A stretch of 64,000 nucleotides of DNA from the NCBI RefSeq assembly GCF_014323405.1, contig NZ_JACRWE010000001.1:248001-312000 (forward strand), in the 5' to 3' direction. Origin of the DNA: Romboutsia faecis. Lineage in GTDB: Bacteria; Bacillota; Clostridia; Peptostreptococcales; Peptostreptococcaceae. Below the pieces are notes generated by a model. The model ran no database searches and had not been told where the DNA came from. It saw nothing but the letters and a program-made list of their open reading frames with translations. Positions 18,300 through 26,895 of the stretch are shown in pieces (the first letter of the stretch is position 1; each line of letters starts with the position of its first letter). Position numbers and translations under genes: made by a program.

Positions 18300-18389
18300 A
18301 ATGAAAAAAATATAGTTGATGTAAAAGATTACGTTATAGATTTAAGGAGATAGCTCCACTCAAATCCTGGACAAGCTTTAAAACTATAG
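18300..18389 (+). pseudogene. second M20 amidohydrolase relic (N-terminal fragment)
   Basis: The frame reads NEKNIVDVKDYVIDLRR, an in-frame TAG at 18351-18353, then LHSNPGQALKL and stop. It aligns with the DIRHKLHRNPE motif of the upstream relic, with the stop at the Lys position. Only about 30 codons remain. Confidence 0.65.
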
Positions 18390-18486
18390 CTATTTATTAA
18401 AAAATTATATTCTAGAATAATATATACCTTCATTAGTAGCAATTTTCTCATTTAAAAATGTGTAGTTATTCACTAATTTTTCTTTT

Positions 18487-18723
18487 TTATGTTTCAATAT
18501 CATGCTCAACAATAAGAGTCATCGAATACAAGCTAAATAATACCTTCGATGTCCTATCATATTTATATAATATATCCTCATATTCCTGTAAATCTTCAGT
18601 AATAGACATAAAACTTTTTGCATAATAATCCATTCTATCTACGCTATTAATATATTATTTAATATTTGCTCTAGATTTATTACATCCAGAAATAAAAATG
18701 GCAAAAACTATTATTTTTCACAC
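18487..18723 (-). pseudogene. small lipoprotein relic
   Basis: On the minus strand GTG 18721-18723 opens a frame that, after a one-base shift in the A run at 18714-18718, reads IIVFAIFISGCNKSR with a lipobox Cys. An in-frame TAA follows, then a clean tail DRMDYYAKSFMSITEDLQ to a stop at 18487. One frameshift plus one nonsense codon mark a decayed lipoprotein gene of about 75 codons. Family unknown. Confidence 0.55.
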
Positions 18724-18750
18724 TCTTTAAATATAATTTACGTAAAACTA

Positions 18751-18790
18751 AAAAAGCTGGTTTCAATATTATCTAGAAATCAGCTTTTTA
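18751..18790. terminator. bidirectional terminator
   Basis: AAAAAGCTGgTTTC and GAAAtCAGCTTTTT pair over 13 of 14 positions, with T runs on both strands. Confidence 0.8.
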
Positions 18791-18874
18791 AAGGTTTTAT
18801 TTTTAATTTAATCTTTTATGGTATTGCTACATATTTTTATGCGTTTTGAATAATTTATAATCGAACATATAAAA

Positions 18875-19081
18875 TCATAACATATAATACTGTACTATAA
18901 GGTAGATCGCAGAAATTCCAACTAATCCATATATTATTCTACTAAGTGTACTTATATTCCCAAATGAACCTCCACCTGCAAATAAAGCTGCCACTAAATC
19001 AAATCCACTGATTGCCACTAGACCCCAGTTTATTGCACCTATGATAACTAGTATTACCGCTATATTATAAATTATTTCCAT
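18875..19081 (-). CDS. DUF378 (YuzA family) small membrane protein
   Basis: 68 residues with two membrane helices. The family signature is plain: IGAINWGLVAISGFDLVAAL in the first half and LSRIIYGLVGISAIYLI in the second. A GAGGAG site lies upstream. Function unknown in all organisms; commonly a single-gene unit, as here. Confidence 0.92.
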   Translation of the reverse strand: MEIIYNIAVILVIIGAINWGLVAISGFDLVAALFAGGGSFGNISTLSRIIYGLVGISAIYLIVQYYML

Positions 19082-19414
19082 GTAGTCATCTCCTCTTATT
19101 CTTATTTTTAGTTATTTTATCCATTTATTATTTTTTTATCCTAATTTTCTATAAATAAAAAATTAATTTAGAATTAAATTTAGGTTAAGCATATTTATAA
19201 TAGTAAAATCAAGTTAATATGAAACTATCCATTATACATTTAATACATTTAAAATAATAACGAAAAATTAACAATATCGGATACTACTCATAACAATAAA
19301 AAATTTATAAGATTAATGTATGTAGATAATAACAAGTCTTCTATTACGAATTTATTGTATACACCATTTTATTAACTTCAATATTAAGTAATTTTTAATT
19401 CAATGAAATCATGA
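19082..19414. other. AT-rich intergenic region
   Basis: Very low G+C; no start with a ribosome binding site and no convincing hairpin. Presumably the leader of the DUF378 gene and the trailer of the next gene. Confidence 0.5.
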
Positions 19415-19666
19415 TTATTTTTTTAAACAATATTTTAATGATTTTATTAGCATTAAACATGAATATGTAATTGTAATAAATATTCCAGTAAAAGACAATA
19501 TTATTATAAGCTTTGATATAAACCCAGATATAAAAATATACTCTAGATTGGTTGGATCGAAAAAAGTAAATATGATATTTAAACTCTCATGTACAGTGCT
19601 ATTATTTAAAAATGTTAGTACTAATCCTGCAGTTAGACCCATTAGTAAATTTATATATTCCTTCAT
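19415..19666 (-). CDS. small membrane protein of unknown family
   Basis: 83 residues; helices near 5-20 and 43-75 with a short polar loop. GAGGGGGAT precedes the ATG at 19664-19666, which supports translation. No family recognised. Confidence 0.6.
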   Translation of the reverse strand: MKEYINLLMGLTAGLVLTFLNNSTVHESLNIIFTFFDPTNLEYIFISGFISKLIIILSFTGIFITITYSCLMLIKSLKYCLKK

Positions 19667-19747
19667 ATTTTATCCCCCTCAGTTATGATTTCTTACTTCT
19701 TATAAAAGTATTATAACTTGTTACTTTCTATAGTTCAAAGTTTCTTA

Positions 19748-19948
19748 CTAATACAAATCTTCATCAGAAATTTCTTCTATGTTATAGTTAATTAAATATA
19801 TATCTGTTTTTTTGCTCTCCCACGAATCATCGCTAACTTGTTTCATAGGCATATGACTTATATAAACTGCATCATATACTGGATATTTTGAATTTAACTT
19901 TTCTGTTGAAAAATTACCTAAGTCTACTATATATAAATTATCATCCTC
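19748..19948 (-). pseudogene. C-terminal gene fragment without a start
   Basis: 67 open codons ending in TAG read DNLYIVDLGNFSTEKLNSKY and continue with an acidic end (EEISDEDLY). There is an in-frame stop right before it and no start codon with a ribosome binding site. Probably the tail of a lost gene; family unknown. Confidence 0.5.
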
Positions 19949-19958
19949 TTATTTTAAA

Positions 19959-20255
19959 TTAACTACCAAACCATTCACTAGGTGATTGATTAAAATAATG
20001 AGGTGAAAACTCTATAACATTATAATCCTGAATACCTGAAAGCTTACATGGCTCCGAAACTAAATACTCATATACTTTTTCAATAGACTCTTCTTTCATT
20101 ATAAATACTCCACCACTCATATTTGTTTTAATCCCAGACATCAATATTAATCCTTCATCCATTGCCTTTTGAGTATAATCCATATGCTCTTTCATGGTAC
20201 TTTCATCAATTGAGTTTGAATTTTTTAATATGCCTTCAATAATAAAGTATGTCAT
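19959..20255 (-). CDS. YciI family protein
   Basis: 98 residues. The N-terminal TYFIIEGILKN strand, HMDYTQKAMDEGLILMSGIK with the conserved Asp/His region, GGVFIMKEESIEKVYEYLVS and the closing IEFSPHYFN match YCII-related domains (dimeric alpha/beta barrel). The catalytic role of most members is unknown. AAGGAAG precedes the start. It stands alone between decayed genes. Confidence 0.8.
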   Translation of the reverse strand: MTYFIIEGILKNSNSIDESTMKEHMDYTQKAMDEGLILMSGIKTNMSGGVFIMKEESIEKVYEYLVSEPCKLSGIQDYNVIEFSPHYFNQSPSEWFGS

Positions 20256-20403
20256 TTATATTGTCTTCCTTAAACTATGTATAATAATAAAATAACTAAT
20301 TTCATTAGTATTCCTAACTTACTTAAAATAATAATACCCTAATCATTTTTTAGTCTAACAATTATCTAAATACTATAATCAGAGTCAACATAAATTACAA
20401 ATT

Positions 20404-21654
20404 TTACTTTAATGCTGCTATTAATATGCTTTTACCTCTACTTAAACCTTCTACAGTAAACTTATATACTGGTTGGTAAAATCCTTTACTATCTATTACA
20501 TAACTCAATTTAATATTTTTTATTTCTATTTCAGAATTTTTTTCAATAAAGTCATCTCTAAACTCACCATTTAAAAGTTTATCATAGGCTTCTTTTTCAG
20601 ATATAATCTCGTATTCTTTATATTTCTTATATGAGATAATATGATTTCTAAAATCTGATATTATACCTTTATCATTAATAGTACATGATAATTCTCCATC
20701 AAGATAAATTCCATCTAATTCAGCCATATCCAATGATATAGTATAATCTCCACCACCATTATCCACAAAATCAGCTTTTTCTGGCAAATTAATATTAAAG
20801 TCTTTTAATAAATCTTTTACCTCTTGATAATCTAGTCCTTCTTTATTTGAATCACTCATTTCATCAAAATTTGAATACCATGTTCTAAGTCCGGTAGAAT
20901 ATACCCAAAGTGAATAATTTCCCTCTGATGAATGATATATTGTTGTATCATCATAAACATCATTTTTAGATTCATCTACTTTTGTATTTACAGTACTAAA
21001 GATCCCATTTGCTAACTCTAATGATTCTTCATCAGAAGCAACTGCCGCCTTATAAACATATGCTTTCCCTTCTTTATTATTAAAGTTCATTTTTGTACTT
21101 ATATTCATATCTGACATATCTTGACGATGTGTATAATTAATACTTAAATTACCTAATTCTTGCTTAGAGTAATTTATAAACGTAATACTAAAATATACAA
21201 TAGAAACACACAGTGGCATTTGAAGTCCTATAATAATTAAGTTTTTATCCCTTACCTGCTTTTTCCTATCAGTAAAAGTTAATATGAAAAACATAATAAT
21301 TCCATACCCTATAACACAACCTAACGTATTATTGAAAATATCGTCAAGTTCAAATATCCCTCTTCCAGTTGCAAGTTGTATCAGTTCTAAAAATATAGTA
21401 GATAAGAACCCTAAAAGGTAAGTTACCCCAAATTTGAGACATTGTCTAGAAATTAGAGGTAATAGTATCCCTAATGGCACAAACATCAGTATATTTAAAA
21501 TTATATTTCTCCATTCTACTTTAGAAAAACTATTACATGCTTCTATATAAGAACTAAACAAATTTAAATTAATATTTCCTACATAACTTGAGCTTCTAGT
21601 TCCAAGTGTTGCTCCCAACACTACAATTATATATATTAAAAATATACTCCACAA
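20404..21654 (-). CDS. VanZ family membrane protein, main open frame (N terminus lost by frameshift)
   Basis: 416 codons from a TTG at 21652-21654 that has no ribosome binding site. VanZ-like domain in residues 1-130: four helices with GATLGTRSS, WRNIILNILMFVPLGILLPL and GRGIFELDDIFNNTLGCVIG. The rest is an extracytoplasmic region with a YcdB/YpeB-like look, joined by another helix near 140-157. The short frame at 21672-21809 supplies the missing first helix; the two join if one A is added to the A run at 21678-21681. VanZ-type proteins are linked to envelope changes and teicoplanin-like resistance, but the role here is unknown. Confidence 0.8.
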   Translation of the reverse strand: MWSIFLIYIIVVLGATLGTRSSSYVGNINLNLFSSYIEACNSFSKVEWRNIILNILMFVPLGILLPLISRQCLKFGVTYLLGFLSTIFLELIQLATGRGIFELDDIFNNTLGCVIGYGIIMFFILTFTDRKKQVRDKNLIIIGLQMPLCVSIVYFSITFINYSKQELGNLSINYTHRQDMSDMNISTKMNFNNKEGKAYVYKAAVASDEESLELANGIFSTVNTKVDESKNDVYDDTTIYHSSEGNYSLWVYSTGLRTWYSNFDEMSDSNKEGLDYQEVKDLLKDFNINLPEKADFVDNGGGDYTISLDMAELDGIYLDGELSCTINDKGIISDFRNHIISYKKYKEYEIISEKEAYDKLLNGEFRDDFIEKNSEIEIKNIKLSYVIDSKGFYQPVYKFTVEGLSRGKSILIAALK

Positions 21655-21671
21655 TGCTACTTTACTTACTT

Positions 21672-21809
21672 TTAATCTTTTGTACCTTTTAATAATCGTC
21701 TATATACAACTAAATATCCAATTGAAAATATAATAGATGCTAAAACAACTACTATAATTCCTAATAAAAGATATTCTTTTGCAATATTGATAATAGCTGA
21801 TATACTCAT
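21672..21809 (-). CDS. N-terminal part of the split VanZ gene
   Basis: 45 codons from ATG 21807-21809 with GAGAGG upstream. One membrane helix (about 14-34) ends in YLVVYRRLLKGTKD and stop. In the -1 frame at the A run the text becomes GTK-RLKVSKVALWSIF, which runs straight into the VanZ domain. It is either a frameshifted gene, a sequencing error or a ribosomal slip (Lys AAA can re-pair one base back). Confidence 0.65.
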   Translation of the reverse strand: MSISAIINIAKEYLLLGIIVVVLASIIFSIGYLVVYRRLLKGTKD

Positions 21810-21848
21810 TTTTTATCCTCTCAATTACTATTTTATATTGTTTTATAT

Positions 21849-22478
21849 CTAGTCTACTTTGTGTAGTTCTAAAAATATAATTAAATCACTATCATTATTT
21901 TCACTGACTTTATAATCATCATAAATATCTATTTCTTCTATAGCATATTCTTCACTACCTTTGCTATATGCAGCAATAGCAAGTTCTTTATCTAATTCAA
22001 ATTTTTTATCTTTCTCAATTATTGAAAGGGTAATTCCGTTATCAACATTATCAAAAAATCCTATCTCCATTTCATCTGAATAAGTATCTTTAATTAAAGT
22101 CTGAATAAAAGTTGAATTATTACTTCCATCACCATAATTAATACCGACTTTTAATGCAACTGCTTTTGCTTTATAATTTACAGTTTCCTCTTATAAATCA
22201 TACTCTTTTTTAAGTTTTCCATATTCATATTCTTTAGCAGTAATTTTTACCTCATATATACCTTTTTCTAAATTGTTAATTTTATAATTCATCCCCATCC
22301 CTTTATAAAGATCATTAGCTCTACTTATATATAGATTCTTTTTATAATTATCATCTGTTACTAGTAATGCTATGGTATCAACACCTGAATATTGAAAACC
22401 TGTACACTTTATTAATACCAATCCTATTAATATAAAAAGAACTAACCCTATTATGATTTTACTCTTCTTTGAATTCAT
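21849..22478 (-). pseudogene. membrane-anchored protein gene split by one in-frame stop
   Basis: ATG 22476-22478 opens 95 codons (N-terminal helix at about 8-25, then an extracytoplasmic domain ending KLKKEYDL), a TAA at 22191-22193, and in exactly the same frame 113 more codons (EETVNYKAKAVALKVGINYG ... LEELHKVD-like end) to a stop at 21849. No ribosome binding site precedes the second part, so the two are one gene of about 209 codons with a nonsense mutation. Family unknown. It lies just upstream of the split VanZ gene. Confidence 0.7.
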
Positions 22479-22779
22479 TCGTATCCCCCATGTATTATAG
22501 TTTTAATAATTAACTATTTCTATAATTTGCTTATTTTTATACATTTAAATTCCCTATTATACAAATTTTACCATATTGCTTTACTAAAAATATGTCAAAT
22601 AAATTACAAAATCACTTAATGTGATAGAAGAAAAGTATCTAAGCAAAAAATGTACCCTATCGTTTTATGAAAGATCTAAAATACAATTATAAATTTACTC
22701 CATCATAATTCTTGTTGTAAGTACTAATATCATAAAAGACCTAATCTCCATATATAAAATAAAAAATTCACCCATTATT

Positions 22780-22824
22780 TTAGACTTCTTTAGCCTTACT
22801 ATATAACTCATCCCAATAATTCAT
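22780..22824 (-). pseudogene. start fragment of a cytidine deaminase-like gene
   Basis: ATG 22822-22824 with GGTGAT upstream opens MNYWDELYSKAKEV and then stops. It resembles the N terminus of clostridial cytidine deaminase-family proteins. Only 14 residues remain, so the call is weak. Confidence 0.3.
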
Positions 22825-22842
22825 TTTATCACCTATATTTAA

Positions 22843-22990
22843 TTATTGGCATATTGCAATACAATGTCCACACTTAATACATTTTAATATATCAATAATC
22901 GCATTATTATCTTCTAAATATATACATATCATAGGGCAATGCTTAATACATTTTGTATCAAAACTTTCAATTAAATAACCTAATATAAAA
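22843..22990 (-). pseudogene. 4Fe-4S ferredoxin domain relic
   Basis: Without a start codon, the frame encodes CIKHCPMICIYLED and CIKCGHCIAICQ, the cysteine spacing of a bacterial 4Fe-4S domain, then stops at 22843. It may be the N-terminal domain of a lost nitroreductase or other ferredoxin-like gene. Confidence 0.6.
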
Positions 22991-23079
22991 TACTATAAAG
23001 ATACATATTATAATTGAATAGAGTTCGCAATATAGGTATAAACTATATTTAAATTTTCGAATTAGAAAGGAATATAAAA

Positions 23080-23604
23080 ATGAAAAATAAATGTATACTA
23101 ATAGTTCTATTATTAATTTCATTTATAATGACAAGTACTTATACATGTTTTGCCCAACAATCCGAAGTATTAGTTCCTCCAATGCTTCAAGATATCAAGG
23201 GAAAAGATGAATTAGTAAAATATCTAGATGAAATAGGATCTGTAAGATCAAATATTAGTACTATCAATATAAGCACAGCTACAGCAAGTGAAAATTCAGC
23301 TGAAATAAAAAAACAAATAAATTTCTATTTAACTGAACTTTCATCAATAAAAAATTCCATAGCAAATTTTGAAAAAAAATATAGTAATTCTCAACCAGAT
23401 TTATTATTTGCAGAACAAATTAACATTCTATTAAATGCTTATCAAATGAGTTTAAATCAGCAATTATCATTGTTAAATGCACTTATAAATAATAACTCAG
23501 AAGCATATAAGCTTTTTGATTCTGATTACTTGACATATATATATTACTATTTAAACCTAGGAGATCAAATGCTTTCATATATTAATACATTTTATAACTT
23601 ATAG
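23080..23604 (+). CDS. secreted protein of unknown function
   Basis: 174 residues. A signal peptide (cut after TCFA near residue 25) precedes a helical region with LVPPMLQDIKGKDELVKYLD, an STATASENSAEI linker and long amphipathic helices rich in Leu, Asn and Ile. No Cys after the signal peptide, no sorting motif, so it is released or loosely attached. AAAGGA precedes the start and a perfect terminator hairpin follows. Family not recognised. Confidence 0.75.
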   Translation: MKNKCILIVLLLISFIMTSTYTCFAQQSEVLVPPMLQDIKGKDELVKYLDEIGSVRSNISTINISTATASENSAEIKKQINFYLTELSSIKNSIANFEKKYSNSQPDLLFAEQINILLNAYQMSLNQQLSLLNALINNNSEAYKLFDSDYLTYIYYYLNLGDQMLSYINTFYNL

Positions 23605-23683
23605 TATTTTATTAGTTATCATTAAGATTGCTTGTCCTAAGTATTATTTAGTAAGTTCTATATCTAAAAATAATAAAAAACAC

Positions 23684-23720
23684 AATAATAAATAAGGCTA
23701 ATTTAGCCTTATTTATTATT
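23684..23720 (+). terminator. terminator after the secreted-protein gene
   Basis: Arms 23684-23701 and 23703-23720 pair perfectly over 18 bp (AATAAGGCTAA core) with an AT-rich base. Confidence 0.85.
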
Positions 23721-23913
23721 AAATACAGTCATCTATTCTCATATTGAAATCATAAATATATAAATAAAATTCTAGTTGCATCCTTTAACATCCACTGTAG
23801 TATAATTGTTTAAATCTAAATTAATTAAAATTTAAATTTACTTTTATAATCTATATATATACAATTTATCTTAGTTATAAAAATATTAATCTGTATATAA
23901 AGGAGGCAATTTA

Positions 23914-25104
23914 GTGAAAAAATCTTTTCTTTTACTTTTTTCAATAATAATTATATATTTGTTAGTTGCTTGTACTAATACCTCAGGTAATCAATTATCT
24001 AAAAGTGAAAAGATATCAGATTTTCAATACCTTTATAAAGTTATTGAAGAAGGATATCCATTTTTAGAAGTAAACAAAAGACTTAATAATATTGATTGGC
24101 TTTCTAAAAAAAGTGACTATCTAAAACGAATTACAAATACTAAAAATGATGAACAATTTATCAGATCTCTCTCATCTATTATTTATGAGTTAAACAACAA
24201 ACATACTCACTTAATTAAAGATAAACCTAGCTACGATTATTTTAAAAATGTCTATAGCACAAGTAATTATTTTGGATTTTTTGATGAAAAAGTAGTTGTA
24301 AATAGATATGAAAAGTTAGATTTTACTTCATCAAATGAAATTCAGTCTAATAATTATTCATCTGTTGATAAATTAATTCTTCAAGATGTTATTAATAATG
24401 AAGTTGGATATATGTATATACCAGAAATGTTAAAGGATAAAGAATATTTAACTGCTATTGAAAATTACATAGATACTTTAGAAGATTATAAAACTTTAGT
24501 CATAGATATTAGAGGAAATAGAGGTGGCTCTGATGCTTGTTGGAATACTATAGTTTCTAAGTTAGCAAAAAATGATTTAACTTCTACTGGATATATGCTT
24601 TTTAGATATAACAGTCCGACTATAAGGAACTATTTAAATAGAAGAGAATTAAGCCTAGAATCTATAAGTAAGCTTCCAAATAAAGCTAGAGAAAATATGC
24701 CTTCAGAAACATTTGACATGTTTTCCGGTTTCTATAAAATAAATAAAACTATACCTAAAAATAATAATTATAAATTTGATGGAAATATTTATTTATTAGT
24801 AGATAATAGTGTTTATTCATCTTCAGAATCTTTTTCTATATTCTGTAAAGATACTGGCTTTGCAACATTAATTGGAGAAACTACTGGTGGAGATGGCGGT
24901 GGTATCGATCCTATTTTATTTTATTTGAAAAACAGCGGTTTAATAGTTAGAATGTCTAGTGATATGTATATTACTTCTAATGGTACTTGTAATGAAGAAT
25001 TTAAAACTATACCAGATTATGAAATCCAAGATTGTACTAGAACAAGTAATTTTGCTGATGATAACTGTATAAAAAAAGTACTAGAATTAGAAAAATCACA
25101 ATAA
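23914..25104 (+). CDS. lipoprotein S41 family peptidase
   Basis: 396 residues from GTG 23914 behind AAAGGAGG. A lipoprotein signal with lipobox LLVAC puts the mature protein on the outer face of the membrane. The S41 (tail-specific protease) domain shows TLVIDIRGNRGGSDACWNT and, near residue 300, NSVYSSSESF with the nucleophile Ser, then IGETTGGDGGGIDP. There is no PDZ domain, as in other stand-alone S41 lipoproteins. The substrate is unknown. It stands alone, followed by an XRE relic on the other strand. Confidence 0.88.
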   Translation: MKKSFLLLFSIIIIYLLVACTNTSGNQLSKSEKISDFQYLYKVIEEGYPFLEVNKRLNNIDWLSKKSDYLKRITNTKNDEQFIRSLSSIIYELNNKHTHLIKDKPSYDYFKNVYSTSNYFGFFDEKVVVNRYEKLDFTSSNEIQSNNYSSVDKLILQDVINNEVGYMYIPEMLKDKEYLTAIENYIDTLEDYKTLVIDIRGNRGGSDACWNTIVSKLAKNDLTSTGYMLFRYNSPTIRNYLNRRELSLESISKLPNKARENMPSETFDMFSGFYKINKTIPKNNNYKFDGNIYLLVDNSVYSSSESFSIFCKDTGFATLIGETTGGDGGGIDPILFYLKNSGLIVRMSSDMYITSNGTCNEEFKTIPDYEIQDCTRTSNFADDNCIKKVLELEKSQ

Positions 25105-25126
25105 AAATAAAGTAACTGTAATAAAT

Positions 25127-25313
25127 AAACTATTGGATTTTTTTCATACCAATATACTAATTTTGCTGTAGGATTAAATTTATCTGTCTCAATGGAACTA
25201 ATTGTTTGACTATACACTCCTAACATATATTCTAAATCACCTTATGAAAGATTTTTCTCAGCTCTAGCTACTTTTAATCTATTTTTTAGTATTAATTCTT
25301 CTTTCATATTCAT
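25127..25313 (-). pseudogene. XRE regulator relic with nonsense codon
   Basis: From the ATG near 25305-25313 the frame reads MKEELILKNRLKVARAEKNL, S, then TAA, then GDLEYMLGVYSQTISSIETD and KFNPTAKL before the reading goes wrong. The TAA sits where relatives have Gln (CAA) in NLSQGDLA, a one-base change. The frame extends upstream into a hydrophobic stretch, the end of a former membrane protein partner. Confidence 0.8.
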
Positions 25314-25435
25314 AAAATATAGTACAGTCATACATATAAATATAAAAGCAAAACCTATTTATGAAGCTAAGTATGATTACTTCTTCAGTTGATAATAAAT
25401 ATAATCTAAAGGTGTTTTTATATAGATAATATATT

Positions 25436-25479
25436 GAGGCATAAACATATCTACCTATATGCAGATTAGTTTAAGCCTC
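25436..25479 (+). terminator. hairpin with T-rich tail
   Basis: GAGGCaTAAAC and GTTTAaGCCTC pair at 10 of 11 positions, with TTTGATTATTTTC after it on the plus strand. It sits downstream of the minus-strand cyclase-like gene and may also serve it. Confidence 0.6.
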
Positions 25480-25520
25480 TTTGATTATTTTCTTAGTTCA
25501 TAATCACATAAAATATAATT

Positions 25521-26342
25521 TTAAAAATCATCATTTAAAACTTGACTTGGCCATGAAAGTAAATCCTTCCTTGGTATTTGTAGTTGCTTTTCATCAGGGA
25601 AATTTAAGTGACAGAAATAATTATGATAGTTAGCTGTCCATACATACTTGTCCCATACTCGTATATTTTTTCTGTATGTATATAACATTTCTTGTATTTT
25701 ATTCTTATGTCTAAGTAGTAATTCTATTTGTACTCTTTCAAATTCATATTCATTATTACATTCTGTATAATATTTAAATATAGTATTTAAATAATTTAAG
25801 AACCATTGACCATCACTATCTATAAGTATTTTATTGTACTGTGGTGCGACCTCATAATAATCTATATATTTTTTTAGTCTTTTTACAGTTTTATCATCTA
25901 ATATAATCCTTGGATAGCATGCAAGCTTGCTTTCCGTATTATGCGCATCTAAAAGAGCTGGACCAAATACAATGTCTTCGTTCATATAAAAGTCACCTAC
26001 ACTTACACCACCTCTAACAAACAACCCCTCTAGTGATAAATTAAATTGATACTCTGACACATTGTCTAATATTTCATTTAATTCAGCTTCTCCATCACCT
26101 TTTATAGGGTATCCTACAATCATATTATCAGTATATATTTTTATATTACCTTGGCTATATTTATTTGGTATTATACATTGCTTATTCTTATTTATAAGGT
26201 AGTTAATTTCTTTTAGTAGTTTATTTCCATATCCATCCCTACAAGAATCCACAATCATTTGAGAAAAACCTAATATATCTATCGCACATACCATAGAATT
26301 CACAAGTTTTGGATTATCTTTATCATATTTTTGCATATTCAT
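25521..26342 (-). CDS. class III nucleotidyl cyclase-like protein
   Basis: 273 residues, soluble. The first half follows the class III cyclase palm: AIDILGF with D22 as first metal Asp, IKIYTDNMIVGY with D72 as second, then GLFVRGGVSVGDFYMNEDI, FGPALLDAHNTESKLA and PRIILDD, which parallel the RxGIHxG ... GxxVNxAxRL ... GxILVS run of adenylate/guanylate cyclases. The C-terminal 110 residues are Tyr- and Trp-rich and unlike known domains. Activity and product are unproven; the transition-state Asn/Arg pair is not obvious. It stands alone, with no effector gene adjacent. Confidence 0.65.
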   Translation of the reverse strand: MNMQKYDKDNPKLVNSMVCAIDILGFSQMIVDSCRDGYGNKLLKEINYLINKNKQCIIPNKYSQGNIKIYTDNMIVGYPIKGDGEAELNEILDNVSEYQFNLSLEGLFVRGGVSVGDFYMNEDIVFGPALLDAHNTESKLACYPRIILDDKTVKRLKKYIDYYEVAPQYNKILIDSDGQWFLNYLNTIFKYYTECNNEYEFERVQIELLLRHKNKIQEMLYTYRKNIRVWDKYVWTANYHNYFCHLNFPDEKQLQIPRKDLLSWPSQVLNDDF

Positions 26343-26895
26343 TTCAACACATCCTTACATGTCATTTTTAATAATTACCTACTATAATATATAATTGCAT
26401 TTATTATATTATATATTTCAAAGTAATTCAATTTAACATATTGACTACATCAAAACCTCTTACCATTACTATCATATTAACAAAATAAAATTAATAATGT
26501 TAAAAACCTTAGAATTTAAGACTAATAGAAATAATGATTAGTATTTCAATCAAGCCTTATATTTCTTATACATAGTCTAGAGATATTAATATAACCTCTA
26601 TTTGAAATTATTGTTATATTATTTTTAACTAATAAAAAGGACCTATAAATAGGTCCTCTTAAAACAAAAAAACAGTTCATAACTATTTTACTCTAATTTC
26701 ATGGATATATTTAATTATTAATAAAATTTATGTCATTTGAAACTATAATTACAGCCTATTTTATATTGTGAATATAGTAAAAATAAAGTTTTTACTCAGT
26801 TTTATCATCAAAGCAAATGTTTAAATATTTACTCGTAATATGTTCTATTATATTAGTATATTTCTAAGTTTCATTTTATCTTCTATATCCTTATT
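26343..26895. other. long AT-rich intergenic region with one terminator
   Basis: 553 bases without a supported gene on either strand. The only clear structure is the hairpin at 26638-26657; the upstream end holds the promoter of the cyclase-like gene. Confidence 0.55.
26638..26657. terminator. hairpin, likely terminator of the maturase gene
   Basis: AGGACCTATAAATAGGTCCT is a perfect 9-bp stem with an AA loop, flanked by A/T runs, about 240 bases beyond the maturase stop codon. Confidence 0.7.
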
